Shown: positions 7,311-16,557 of the stretch, piece after piece
Numbering within the stretch: the first letter of the stretch is position 1
How the letters are laid out: every line of letters begins with the position of its first letter
Assembly (NCBI RefSeq): GCF_022508225.1
Contig: NZ_JAETXJ010000001.1
Location: forward strand, 1 to 64,000
Direction: 5' to 3'
From: Desulfovibrio sp. UIB00
Lineage (GTDB): Bacteria; Desulfobacterota; Desulfovibrionia; Desulfovibrionales; Desulfovibrionaceae
Length of the DNA stretch: 64,000 nt
Program-made: the position numbers and the translations under genes
Notes under the pieces: model-generated
The model's database searches: none
What the model saw: only the letters and a program-made list of their open reading frames with translations
What the model was told of the DNA's origin: nothing

Positions 7311-10300
7311 CTAAGCCATTACTTCCGCGATACTTTCAGCGGAACTTCTCAGATAGGTTGCAAAATCGCTGCCGCTGAGCGCCTGCGAAAAGATATACCC
7401 CTGAATGATACTGCAACCATTTTCTGCCAAGAAATCAATCTGTTCCCTCGTTTCAACCCCTTCGGCTACTGTTGCCATGCCAAGACCGGAGGCGAGAGTC
7501 AGCACGGTTTTGACAAGTTCGTTGGAGGCATTGAGCGGTGCGTTAATGCCGTCAATGAATGACTTGTCGATTTTCAGGCTGGCGATGGGCATGGTGTGCA
7601 GGTAGTACAACGATGAATACCCGGTTCCAAAGTCATCCAGATATATCTGTATTCCCTGCTCGCTCAACGCCGCTATGGCCCGCGACGCTTCAGCCATATT
7701 GGACATAAAGGCCGTTTCGGTGATTTCCATGCCCAGATGCTCGGGGCGCATGTCTTCCCGGCCCAGCACATCCAGCACATCATCCACAAATGTTTCAGCA
7801 ATGATGCTGCGCCCGGACATGTTCACAGACATATGGACATTCCCTAGGCCCTGCTCCCTCCATTCCCTCTGCTGCCGACACGCCTTGCGCAGTACGTACA
7901 TGTCGAGCCGCCGCACAAGCCCGGTTTCTTCAGCCAGGGGGATAAACACAGAGGGAGGAATCCACGTGCCGTCAGCGCGCTTCCAGCGCACCAGAGCTTC
8001 ACAGCCTGCAACTGCGCCGTTGGCGATATCAATCTTGGGCTGGTAGTGCACCTCAAAGGCGGCACTGTCCATGGCGCGGAAAAGCTCAGTTTCCAGCGCC
8101 ATGCGGTCGTTGGCCGCCACCGTGAGGTCTTCTGTAAAAAACGTATGCGTGTTCTTGCCCTTGGCCTTGGCTCTGTACATGGCAAGGTCGGCGCTTTGCA
8201 TCAGAGCCTCCACGGTGGTGCCGTCGCCGGGGTAGCAGGCAATGCCAATGCTCGCGCTAAGATAGATGGAATATTCGTCCACGTAAAAGCAGCGGTTCAA
8301 CGAATGCAGCACATTGTTTGCCAGGGCCTCAAGCTGGACCTTTCCCTGCGCCTTGCCCACAACAATGACAAATTCATCGCCGCCAGTACGGGCCACGCAG
8401 TCATCCTGCCGGGCCAGATACGTCAGACGCTCCGCAGCCTGCCGCAGGAGCTTGTCGCCCAGCGAATGCCCGAAGCTGTCGTTCACCTGCTTGAAGCGGT
8501 CAAGGTCGATGAGCAGCACGCCTACCATGCCCCCGGATTCATGCACTTCCTGCATGGCGGTTATGAGCCGCGTTGCCACCAGAGCCTTGTTGGCAAGCCC
8601 TGTGAGCAGGTCATGGTTGGCCCTGTAGGCCAGTTCCCTCTCCATTGCCGAGCGTTCCGAAATATCCAGCAGGGAAATGACAGACAGGCCGCTCTCTGGA
8701 ACTTTTGCCCGGGTTACCAGCACATTGATGGTTTTTCCCATGCCGCTCCGGATTTCTGCTTCATATTTTTCACTGCCCCGTGTTGCAGAAGAGCCGAACG
8801 ACAACGGCGAATGCCCTTCGCCCTTTCCCAGAAATCTGCTTATGAAGAGCTTTCCTTCAATCTCGTCCTGTGGCATGCCCACAAGGTTGGAAAATTCCGT
8901 ATTTGTCAAAAATATCAGCCCTGTGCTGCTGATAACAGCCGTTGCCGTGCCGGTATTCATGAACAGGGTCTTGTACCGCTCTTCTGAACGTTGCAGTTCC
9001 TTACGTGTCGTTTCCAGATCCGTTATGTCCACAAACGATTCCAGAAAAATCTCTTCGCCCTTCATCTCAATGGCGCGCACGGATTTGACGATGGTCTTCA
9101 TGGTGCCGTCCACAGACGTCAGCTGGCCTGCGAGCAGCTCGCCCTTGGGATTGCCCTTGCTCATGGGGCAGAGGTCCACCCCGCCGGGGCAGATAAATTC
9201 ATGGCAGGGCCTGCCCACAATTTCATCAGCGGGCAAGCCGATGAACTGTTGCGCAAAAGCATTGATGCTGCGAACTTTCAGGCTGCCCGGTTCAATGGTG
9301 ATTACGCCAGCCTGAAGAGTATCGAGCGTCTGTTGCAAAAACTTTTCGTTGGATTGCAGGGCGTCGATCATGCTGTTGATCTTCAGGGAAAGGTCAAATA
9401 TTTCGTCATCACCCTGAATATCAATCTTTTTCAGCGGTTCGCTGCTCTTCTCAATATGCTGCGCCTGCCGCTGCATGGAGAGAATGCGCCTGAGTATCTG
9501 CTTTTCTGTAAACACCAAAAATGCAATCAACATGCCCATGCCTGTGACGACAATCAGAATAAAATTCTGCAAAAACATGCGCTTGCCAAGCTGGGCAATT
9601 TCCCGGCCTGTCACAAGCCGCAGACAAAAGGCCGCACAGTCAAAAACATCGCGCACCACTGAATATGAATTGATGCTGCCGTCTTCGCGCACTATTTTGA
9701 AGGCGTTCATATCATCCGCAGCCACGGGCAGGCTGTTGAACGCTTCCACCGGCAGCACGGTAAAACGAAGCAGGGTATCGTGTTCCACATCCTTTATAAA
9801 ATCCGCATCAATTGCGCGGGTCATGAAAACCACACCGTTGGCGGGCAGGAGCATGGCCGTATCGCGTATTTTCTGGGCCGCAATAATGTGTGGCACAGAA
9901 CCAAGCATAATGATCCCTGCAAGGCCTTCTTCTGAACTGCCCTCAAGCCTGTTGACCAGTTGCGCGTAAAGACGTTGTGCCTCGTCTGCAAGATCAGGCT
10001 TGCGCCAGTCCGCATCGTCTTCAACCATGTGAACGTTTGCGGCATCTCTGCTGACATAGGCAATGGACGACAGATTCAACTTTGCCAGCATCTGCTGCCG
10101 CAGGTTGGTTCGGGCAAATTCATCATTATTGTCTTGTATGAACCTGTAGGCATCATCCCAACATGCCCAGTCCACCGCGATATGGCTTAGCTGTGTTTCC
10201 TGCGCATGGATGTGGTTGCGCAGTTGTTTCATTTTTTCGGCGGAACTGTTGCTCTCAATGGCATCCACGCCGCGCACCACCACCAATTCGGACGTGACAT

Positions 10301-10367
10301 AGGAAATAAGCACGAACAGCCCGACTATGGCGGCGCACACAATAAAGGAAAGCTGCTTTATACGCAT
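7311..10367 (-). CDS. CHASE4-HAMP-PAS-PAS-GGDEF-EAL cyclic-di-GMP protein
   Basis: A 1018-residue membrane sensor that makes and/or breaks cyclic di-GMP. Order: membrane helix at 7-28; periplasmic CHASE4 domain (about 31-260) with DWACWDDAY at 66-74; second helix 268-287; HAMP 288-340; PAS 345-455; PAS 465-585; GGDEF 590-755; EAL 765-1010. GGDEF (662-666) is intact. The EAL signature (790-792 in CEALVRW), DDFGTGYSSL and EGVET are intact, so both activities look possible. The first PAS carries Cys388, Cys393 and Cys400 (GRPCHEFICPGGVDLC), a pattern that might bind metal or sense redox. It stands alone, with AGGTGA before the ATG. Ligand unknown. Confidence 0.95.
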   Translation of the reverse strand: MRIKQLSFIVCAAIVGLFVLISYVTSELVVVRGVDAIESNSSAEKMKQLRNHIHAQETQLSHIAVDWACWDDAYRFIQDNNDEFARTNLRQQMLAKLNLSSIAYVSRDAANVHMVEDDADWRKPDLADEAQRLYAQLVNRLEGSSEEGLAGIIMLGSVPHIIAAQKIRDTAMLLPANGVVFMTRAIDADFIKDVEHDTLLRFTVLPVEAFNSLPVAADDMNAFKIVREDGSINSYSVVRDVFDCAAFCLRLVTGREIAQLGKRMFLQNFILIVVTGMGMLIAFLVFTEKQILRRILSMQRQAQHIEKSSEPLKKIDIQGDDEIFDLSLKINSMIDALQSNEKFLQQTLDTLQAGVITIEPGSLKVRSINAFAQQFIGLPADEIVGRPCHEFICPGGVDLCPMSKGNPKGELLAGQLTSVDGTMKTIVKSVRAIEMKGEEIFLESFVDITDLETTRKELQRSEERYKTLFMNTGTATAVISSTGLIFLTNTEFSNLVGMPQDEIEGKLFISRFLGKGEGHSPLSFGSSATRGSEKYEAEIRSGMGKTINVLVTRAKVPESGLSVISLLDISERSAMERELAYRANHDLLTGLANKALVATRLITAMQEVHESGGMVGVLLIDLDRFKQVNDSFGHSLGDKLLRQAAERLTYLARQDDCVARTGGDEFVIVVGKAQGKVQLEALANNVLHSLNRCFYVDEYSIYLSASIGIACYPGDGTTVEALMQSADLAMYRAKAKGKNTHTFFTEDLTVAANDRMALETELFRAMDSAAFEVHYQPKIDIANGAVAGCEALVRWKRADGTWIPPSVFIPLAEETGLVRRLDMYVLRKACRQQREWREQGLGNVHMSVNMSGRSIIAETFVDDVLDVLGREDMRPEHLGMEITETAFMSNMAEASRAIAALSEQGIQIYLDDFGTGYSSLYYLHTMPIASLKIDKSFIDGINAPLNASNELVKTVLTLASGLGMATVAEGVETREQIDFLAENGCSIIQGYIFSQALSGSDFATYLRSSAESIAEVMA

Positions 10368-10635
10368 AGATCACCTGCCCGGTGTGCGGGCCTGCCAAGG
10401 CAAGCCTCCTGAGCGACATGCGGGGCTGCACGCCAACAGCGTGTGGGAAGGGATAAAATGATGCGGCCGGGCTTGCAGGGCGTAGCCCGCCGTTCCGCTG
10501 TCAGCATTCGCATAGCCTCTCCCGAATTTTTTGGAAAAAGCAGTGAGCAGTGGCGGTTTCGATAAATACTGATCTCAGGCTACCTTTTTGCGGAGAACTT
10601 TTCCACCGCCCGTTGCACCCTAATTTCCCTGCCCA
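10368..10635. other. Intergenic stretch without a recognised gene
   Basis: It lies upstream of the GGDEF-EAL gene and downstream of mutT, and should contain the promoter of the former. I see no conserved reading frame and no RNA motif in it. Confidence 0.5.
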
Positions 10636-10660
10636 TAAAAAAAGCCCGCCATAGGCGGGC
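10636..10660 (-). terminator. Terminator after mutT
   Basis: On the minus strand GCCCGCC, loop TAT, GGCGGGC is followed by seven T residues. It lies 48 bases past the mutT stop. Confidence 0.8.
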
Positions 10661-10707
10661 CGAAACAAAAAATATTTACTGCGCAGTGGATGCACATCAC
10701 AAAATTA

Positions 10708-11115
10708 TCAAAGAATGCTCGGTTGCCTCGCTATGAGTTCTTCAAGCACCACGGCATCGGCAGGCAAAAAGCCGAGGGCAAAGGCTTCCTGCGGCTCGAC
10801 CCACCGTAGATTTTGCCCTTCTTCGCCACAGGGTTCGCCCACAAATTCGGTGACATGAAAAAAATACAGCCGAACACTGAAGCCGCGCTCCACATACTCA
10901 TGGTCAAGGCTTTTCCAGAACACGGCCTGACGCACGCCCACGCCAAGCTCTTCAGCCAGTTCGCGTTTGAGGGCGTCTTCGGGACTTTCCCCGGCTTCGA
11001 GCTTGCCGCCGGGAAACTCCCAGTACCCTTCAAGAGGCTTGTCGCTGAGGCGCTGGCTGGCCAGAAACCTCTTGCCCCGCCAGATGATGCCCGCAGCTAC
11101 TTCTATATGTTGCAT
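10708..11115 (-). CDS. mutT: Nudix hydrolase, MutT type (8-oxo-dGTP diphosphatase)
   Basis: A 135-residue Nudix enzyme that likely clears 8-oxo-dGTP from the nucleotide pool. The Nudix box at residues 37-59 is complete (G-X5-E-X7-REL-X-EE-X-GV), and the flanking stretches AAGIIWRGKRFLASQR and WEFPGGKLEAGESP are characteristic of MutT. The ATG at 11115 is preceded by GGAGAG; the alternative GTG at 11127 would overlap that site. It lies 121 bases downstream of the ABC-F gene on the same strand, so it may be transcribed from that block or from its own promoter. A terminator follows. Confidence 0.92.
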   Translation of the reverse strand: MQHIEVAAGIIWRGKRFLASQRLSDKPLEGYWEFPGGKLEAGESPEDALKRELAEELGVGVRQAVFWKSLDHEYVERGFSVRLYFFHVTEFVGEPCGEEGQNLRWVEPQEAFALGFLPADAVVLEELIARQPSIL

Positions 11116-11236
11116 GCCACTCTCCACACCGGGCGCGCGGCCCTGGAGCAGTTTTGGGTGAAAACGTATTTATACTATTGCACCAAGCTGTTACGTCACG
11201 CAACGCCTTTGTGGGGGTGCCAGCAAAACCTGTCGG

Positions 11237-13237
11237 TCAATCCTGCTCCACGTTCCACTTCTCCCGCACAGCCGTCATGCCTTCTTCAAGTGTGGTCATT
11301 TCTTCCAGAATGGCTTCGCTACGCTGTTTGCACGATTCAAAGGTCTTGAGCAGATCGCTGGAACGGGCGTGGTCGGCGTACACATCCGGGTCGGCCAGCT
11401 GGCCTTCCACAAGGGCTTGCTGGTCAAGCACCGAGGCAAGCTCTGTTTCCAGTGCTTCGTAACGGCTTTGCAGGGGCTTCAGCTCCTTGTGCAGAGCATT
11501 GCGCCTGTCGGCCTGCTCGCGTTTGATGCGCTTCTGTTCATCGCGCGACAAAGGCTGCGCGGCGGGCGCGTCCGCCTGCCGGGCGTTGTTGCCCGATGCA
11601 TTGGCGGCACTCTGGGGGCTTTCGCCCAAACCGTTCTGACGGGCACGGCGGTTCTCGTCGTACGAGGCAAAATCGGGGAATATGGTCAGCCCGTTTTCGT
11701 TGAGTTCCCACGCTTCGGCCCCGACCTGCGAAAGCAGCCAGCGGTCATGCGCCACCATGAGCAGGGTGCCGTTAAACTTCTGTAGCGCGCTCACCAGGGC
11801 TTCGCGGCTTTCGAGGTCAAGATGGTTGGTGGGTTCGTCCAGCAGCAGAAAATTGCAGCGCTTCAAAAACAGCGTTGCCAGCACAAGGCGGCTTTTTTCG
11901 CCGCCTGAAAGGGCGCTCACCTGCCGTTCAAAATAATCCTGCCCCAGCATGAAGAGCCCGAGAACGCTCATCAGTTCTTCTTCAGTGGTGCGCGGATCTG
12001 AAAGACGGCGGATCTCGCCAAGCACTGTGGTATCGCCCCGCAAGGTGTCCATCTGATGCTGGGTATAGTAGCCCATGCGCATTTGCGATGCTGTAACCAC
12101 ATTGCCGCCGCACCGCTCCAGCGTACCGGCCAGCAGCTTGAGCAAGGTGGACTTGCCGCAGCCGTTGTGCCCCACCAGCGCCACCCGCTGCCCACGGAAC
12201 AGGGTCAGGGTCAGGGGCGGCCACATGGTTTTGCCGTCGCCAAAATGAAATTCCAGGTCCGCAGCAGACAGAACAATCTTTTCTGAATGCGGAGCTTCGG
12301 GCCAGCTGAAATTCAGCTCTTTGCGCTTGGGTTCCGGTCTGTAGTCTTCCAGCTCTTTTTCGAGCTTTTTGGCCATCTTCATCCGGGAACCCGCCTGACG
12401 GGCCTTGGTGGCCTTGGCGCGAAAACGCTCTACAAAGGCCATCTTGCGGTCAAGGTCTTCCTTGAGGGCGCGGGCTTCACGCTCACGCTGGGCGTTGTAT
12501 TCGTCCTGAAGTGTCAGAAACTGCGTGTAGGTGGCCTTGCGGAACACGGGCTTGGACAGCCCGAGGTAGAGAACGTGCGTGCCGACATTGTCCATGAACA
12601 CACGGTCGTGGGCCACAAATACCAGCGCGCCGCTGAAGTCCATAAGGAAGGACTCCAGCCATTCCACGGCTTCCACGTCGAGATGGTTGGTGGGTTCGTC
12701 CAGCAGCAGCACATCGGCGCCGGCGGTAAGCACGCGGGCCAGCTTGGCGCGCTCGCGCCAGCCGCCGGAGAGTTCGCGCAAGGTGCGGTTCCACTTGTTT
12801 TCGGCAAAGCCCAGCCCGGAAAGCACGGCCTTGGCCCGGTGCTCGGGATTGTAACCGTAAAGAGCCTCAAGCTCGCCCTGACGGTGCATCAGGGAGGTCA
12901 GACGAGACTCGTCCTTGCTGGCGGCGGCTTCTTCCCATTCGGCCCAAAAATCGCTCCAGTCGTGCAGCACGTCCAGCACGTAGGTCAGCAGCGGCGTTTC
13001 GAGGGATGCCTCTGAAAGCTCCTGCTCCACAAAACCCAGGCGGCAGCCACGTGGCAGAATTACCCGCCCGCCGTCAGGGCTTTCCACCCCGGCCAAAAGG
13101 CGCAGCAAGGTGGATTTGCCTGTACCGTTGGGCCCGCAAACGCACAGCCGCACGCCGGAATCCACTTCCAGCGAGAAGTTGCTGAGAATGTCCCGTCCGC
13201 CAAATGCCTTGGAAAGTTCCTGTATGGTGATCTTCAC
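11237..13237 (-). CDS. ABC-F family ATPase
   Basis: A 666-residue soluble protein with two ABC ATPase domains and no membrane part, as in ABC-F proteins that act on the ribosome. Walker A motifs are GPNGTGKST (35-43) and GHNGCGKST (about 360). Signatures are LSGGWRER and LSGGEKSR, and both Walker B motifs read LLLDEPTNHLD. The linker between domains is long and charged. A C-terminal coiled coil (about 560-660) is of the kind seen in Uup and YheS, so translation quality control or ribosome rescue is the best guess. The GTG start overlaps the SDR stop (GTGA). I cannot tell Uup from YheS by eye. Confidence 0.93.
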   Translation of the reverse strand: MKITIQELSKAFGGRDILSNFSLEVDSGVRLCVCGPNGTGKSTLLRLLAGVESPDGGRVILPRGCRLGFVEQELSEASLETPLLTYVLDVLHDWSDFWAEWEEAAASKDESRLTSLMHRQGELEALYGYNPEHRAKAVLSGLGFAENKWNRTLRELSGGWRERAKLARVLTAGADVLLLDEPTNHLDVEAVEWLESFLMDFSGALVFVAHDRVFMDNVGTHVLYLGLSKPVFRKATYTQFLTLQDEYNAQREREARALKEDLDRKMAFVERFRAKATKARQAGSRMKMAKKLEKELEDYRPEPKRKELNFSWPEAPHSEKIVLSAADLEFHFGDGKTMWPPLTLTLFRGQRVALVGHNGCGKSTLLKLLAGTLERCGGNVVTASQMRMGYYTQHQMDTLRGDTTVLGEIRRLSDPRTTEEELMSVLGLFMLGQDYFERQVSALSGGEKSRLVLATLFLKRCNFLLLDEPTNHLDLESREALVSALQKFNGTLLMVAHDRWLLSQVGAEAWELNENGLTIFPDFASYDENRRARQNGLGESPQSAANASGNNARQADAPAAQPLSRDEQKRIKREQADRRNALHKELKPLQSRYEALETELASVLDQQALVEGQLADPDVYADHARSSDLLKTFESCKQRSEAILEEMTTLEEGMTAVREKWNVEQD

Positions 13238-14325
13238 AACCAGCCCTCGCGGCGGTAGCCGTCGATGGCTTCGGTCATGCCTGCCTCAAGGCTCACGCGC
13301 GGCGCAAAGCCCAGTTCGCGGCAGATGCGGCTGTTGTCGCACAGCCACCCGGCCTGACGGGCTTCACGGTATTTGTCCAGATTCCAGGCCGGGGCGCGCC
13401 GCAGCCCACGCCCCAAAAGGCGGCGGGACACGGCATCGGCAGCCACGGCAAAGGCCGTGGACAGCCCGGCAGTACAAGCCATGACAGGCAAAGGCATGCG
13501 AACTATGCGCACGCTGCGGGGTGCGCGGCCAAGGGCCTTGTCCACCGCTGCGCCCATGACCCGGCAAAAGCCGGACATGGTATAGGCCTCGCCGTCACTC
13601 AGATGATACACGCCGCTGGCTTCGGGCCTGCAAGCGCACAGCACGGCCTGAGCCATGTCGTCTGCATGTAGGGCGCTGACCGGAAATTCACGCCCGGAGC
13701 CAGGACTCACGGCCACATGGGCACGCATAACCCCCTGAAATACTGGCAGCAGCCCCTTGTCGCCCGAGCCATAGATGATGGGGGGGCGCAGTGTTACGAG
13801 GCTTTGCCCAAGAGCGCGCCCAAGTACCTGCTCTGTCAGCATTTTTGACCAGCCGTAGGCGGAAACCGGCGCAGGCGGCGTGGCATCGTCCACACCGGGG
13901 GCCGTGCCGGAAGGGCCGGTTGCCGCGAGGCTTGAAACCAGCACAAAACGAAAGTCCGCACCCAGCTTTCCCTCTCGGGAAAGGCTTGTAATGGCGTTGG
14001 CCATGCTGCGGGCGGCAAGGGCGTTGGCCCGCAGATAATCCTGCCAGCCAAGGCCAAAAAGCAGGGCTGCCATGTGAATGACCACATCCTTGCTGTGCAG
14101 GGCTTCTGCAAGCCCCTGACCCGTGCTCAGATCGGCCTGGACTGTTTCCACGCCCGCAGGCAGATGCCCGGTGCGCGAGGCAGCCCGAGTGAGGCAGGTG
14201 ACCTGCGCTCCGGCTTCCAGCAGTTGCGGCAGCAGATGCCGCCCCACAAAACCAGTGCCGCCCGTAAGCAGCACTTTTTTACCCGCCAGATGCGGCGTAT
14301 ATACGGCGCTTTCAGTCATGGTCAC
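13234..14325 (-). CDS. Extended SDR, NAD-dependent epimerase/3-beta-HSD type
   Basis: A 363-residue Rossmann-fold oxidoreductase. The NAD(P) site is LLTGGTGFVGRHL near residue 20, and the catalytic Tyr-Lys pair is in SAYGWSKMLTE. The C-terminal half resembles sterol dehydrogenase/CerR-like reductases more than sugar epimerases. The GTG start at 14325 overlaps the upstream stop, with GGGAG eight bases before it; an ATG at 14319 is also possible. It is coupled upstream to a long GNAT-like acyltransferase and downstream to ABC-F. The pairing recalls bacterial ceramide synthesis, where an SDR (CerR) works with a GNAT-fold ceramide synthase. That role is an inference. Confidence 0.88.
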   Translation of the reverse strand: MTMTESAVYTPHLAGKKVLLTGGTGFVGRHLLPQLLEAGAQVTCLTRAASRTGHLPAGVETVQADLSTGQGLAEALHSKDVVIHMAALLFGLGWQDYLRANALAARSMANAITSLSREGKLGADFRFVLVSSLAATGPSGTAPGVDDATPPAPVSAYGWSKMLTEQVLGRALGQSLVTLRPPIIYGSGDKGLLPVFQGVMRAHVAVSPGSGREFPVSALHADDMAQAVLCACRPEASGVYHLSDGEAYTMSGFCRVMGAAVDKALGRAPRSVRIVRMPLPVMACTAGLSTAFAVAADAVSRRLLGRGLRRAPAWNLDKYREARQAGWLCDNSRICRELGFAPRVSLEAGMTEAIDGYRREGWL

Positions 14326-15452
14326 GACTGAATCTCCCTGCGATAGATGCGGTAACGCTTGGTAAGCTGGCCCGAAAAATCTTCGAGCAGATCATTGACG
14401 GGCGTGTTGTCTTCCAGCACCCAGGAACCCTCAACCCACTGAAAATGCGGGTGTTGACGCGCCTTTTCCAGCATGAAGTCGAGCAGCAGCAAGGGCAGAC
14501 CCATAAGACGGAATTCTTCGCGAATACCAAAAAGAATGATGCGGTAGCCGCCGCGAATTTCCGCGCGGGACTGCCACCAGTGCCACAATGCCGAGATGCC
14601 CAGCTTGCCGTTGAGCCGCCGCAAGAGCGGGGCCATGTCCGGCAGGGCAACCATGCCTGCGGCTGGCTGGTTATTGTGGAAGAACAGCACAAAAAATTCC
14701 GGATCAAGAACGCTTTTGAGTTCCTTGACGTGCTGCTCCGCCTCGCCGTCAGAAAGAGGAGAAAACCCCCAGTTCTTGGCCCAGGACACCTTGTACAGCT
14801 CCAGCATGGCGCGGATATCCTCCGCCAGTGTGGCCTTGCTGGAGGTGCGGCAGGTAAAGCGCGCTTCGGCCTTGAGGCGCGTCACCTCCTCACTGAGCCA
14901 TTCCGGCGGCGTAAGGCGCGAGCGTTCAATCTGATAGGCGAAAAGGTCCTGCTCCTTGCGCAGATGCCACGTTTCGAGCAGTTCTGCGTAATACGGCGGA
15001 TTCCAGGGCATCATGATGGTGGGCGCAAGGTCAAAGCCGTGCACCAGCAGGCCGCAGGTATAGTTGGCCGAGGGATTCAGCGGCCCGCGCATAAAGCGCA
15101 TGCCCTGCTTGGCCAGCCAGCCGTGCGCCGCATCCAGCAGAGCGTGGGCGGCCTCTGGATCATTGGCGCACTCAAAAAAGCCGAAGGCTCCGCACTTTTC
15201 ATTGGCATAGGCATTGTACTTTTCGTCCACAATGGCGGCTATGCGGCCAATGGCGCGGCCATCACGCAACACAAGAAAGAGCTCGCGGCGGGCGCTTTCC
15301 CAAAAGGGATGCTCGCCGGGCGTGAGCAGTTCACGATCCTGACTCTTGAGGCCAGGTGTCCACAGGGAGCCACGCTCGTACAAGCTCCACGGCAAATCCA
15401 TGAACTGGTCAAATTCCTGCTTGGAGCGGGCGGGGATAACGGTAAGCGACAT
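14322..15452 (-). CDS. Long GNAT-fold N-acyltransferase (YghO-like)
   Basis: A 376-residue cytoplasmic protein of the YghO-like group, longer than usual GNAT enzymes and probably two tandem GNAT folds. Family stretches visible are FMDLPWSLYERGSLWTP, RDGRAIGRIAAIVDEKYN, GPLNPSANYTCGLLVHGFD and MMPWNPPYYAELLE. No membrane segment is seen. It sits three bases after pyrD and overlaps the next gene (ATGA). Proteins of this type have been proposed or shown to be bacterial ceramide synthases, transferring acyl groups to a sphingoid base. The adjacent SDR supports such a lipid role, but no serine palmitoyltransferase gene lies in the window. Confidence 0.85.
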   Translation of the reverse strand: MSLTVIPARSKQEFDQFMDLPWSLYERGSLWTPGLKSQDRELLTPGEHPFWESARRELFLVLRDGRAIGRIAAIVDEKYNAYANEKCGAFGFFECANDPEAAHALLDAAHGWLAKQGMRFMRGPLNPSANYTCGLLVHGFDLAPTIMMPWNPPYYAELLETWHLRKEQDLFAYQIERSRLTPPEWLSEEVTRLKAEARFTCRTSSKATLAEDIRAMLELYKVSWAKNWGFSPLSDGEAEQHVKELKSVLDPEFFVLFFHNNQPAAGMVALPDMAPLLRRLNGKLGISALWHWWQSRAEIRGGYRIILFGIREEFRLMGLPLLLLDFMLEKARQHPHFQWVEGSWVLEDNTPVNDLLEDFSGQLTKRYRIYRREIQS

Positions 15453-15455
15453 GAT

Positions 15456-16382
15456 TTAGTCCAAATCCAGGCTGCCGCAATAAGCGCCCAGGTCTTCAAT
15501 GCCCAGCTTTTCACACAGGGCGGGGAGTTCCTCTGCCAGGGCAAAGGCACAGTCGGGCCGCATGAAGTTGCCCGTGCCAACCTGCACGGCGCGCGCGCCC
15601 ACCAGTAAAAATTCCAGTGCGTCCTCGGCGGTGACAATACCGCCAATACCGATAACGGGGATATTCACGGCCCGGGCCACCTGCCACACGCAGCGCAGGG
15701 CCACGGGCTTGATGGCTGGGCCGGAAAGCCCGCCCACCACGTTGGCCAGCGAGGGCTTGCGGCTGTTCAGATCAACAGACATGCCGAGCAGTGTGTTGAT
15801 GCACGAAATACTGTCCGCGCCCGCGTCTTCGACGCTGCGGGCCATAAGGGCGATATCCGTCACGTTGGGCGAAAGCTTGACCATAACGTGCTTGCCCGGC
15901 GCGGCGCGGCGCACGGCAGCCGTAACCTGGGCGGCAAGCGCCGGATCCTGTCCAAACAGCACGCCGCCTTCCTTGACGTTGGGGCAGGAGACGTTCACCT
16001 CAAGGGCGGCAACGCCTTCCTCAGCATTGAGACGGGCGGCAAGTTCGGCGAATTCATCCACCGAACCGGCGTAAATATTGGCGATAACGGCTGTTTCCTG
16101 CCAGGGCAGGCGGGGCAGCTTGTCTTGGCAGAAAACCTCGACTCCGTCATTTTGCAGACCAACGGCATTGAGCATGCCTGCGGTGGTTTCCACAATGCGC
16201 GGCGTGGGGTTGCCCTGGCGCGGCAACAGGGAAAGACCCTTGGCTACCAGACCGCCAAGCGAGGCAAGATCGCCGTAAGAGGCAAACTCCAGCCCGTAGC
16301 CGAAGGTGCCTGAAGCCGTGAGCACAGGGTTCTTAAGGGTCAGATCGTGCGTCTGCCCCTTGAGTGTGACGGAAAGATCCAT
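15456..16382 (-). CDS. pyrD: Dihydroorotate dehydrogenase B, catalytic subunit
   Basis: PyrD oxidises dihydroorotate to orotate in pyrimidine synthesis, using FMN. The 308-residue length fits class 1B. The catalytic cysteine is Cys133 in NVSCPN, the hallmark of class 1 enzymes. Phosphate binding is shown by VIGIGGIVTAEDALEFL and AVQVGTGNF near the C-terminus. A GGAGAAAG lies eight bases before the ATG. It follows pyrK on the same strand after 175 bases in which I see no gene, and together they form the NAD-linked PyrD-PyrK complex. Confidence 0.96.
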   Translation of the reverse strand: MDLSVTLKGQTHDLTLKNPVLTASGTFGYGLEFASYGDLASLGGLVAKGLSLLPRQGNPTPRIVETTAGMLNAVGLQNDGVEVFCQDKLPRLPWQETAVIANIYAGSVDEFAELAARLNAEEGVAALEVNVSCPNVKEGGVLFGQDPALAAQVTAAVRRAAPGKHVMVKLSPNVTDIALMARSVEDAGADSISCINTLLGMSVDLNSRKPSLANVVGGLSGPAIKPVALRCVWQVARAVNIPVIGIGGIVTAEDALEFLLVGARAVQVGTGNFMRPDCAFALAEELPALCEKLGIEDLGAYCGSLDLD

Positions 16383-16557
16383 GCCGCTTTCTCCAGATTG
16401 CCGGCATCCGGCATTTTGTGCGTGGCTTCGCCCGGCAAGACAGGCCCGCGCATCCCCACGCGACCGCCAGTTCGCCGGTGCGGCGCGCTATGGCCGTAAG
16501 GGATGCCGCATGCGGGTGTTAACGTCGTTTCAGGAATCAAGGAAGCGCAGGCAAAAC

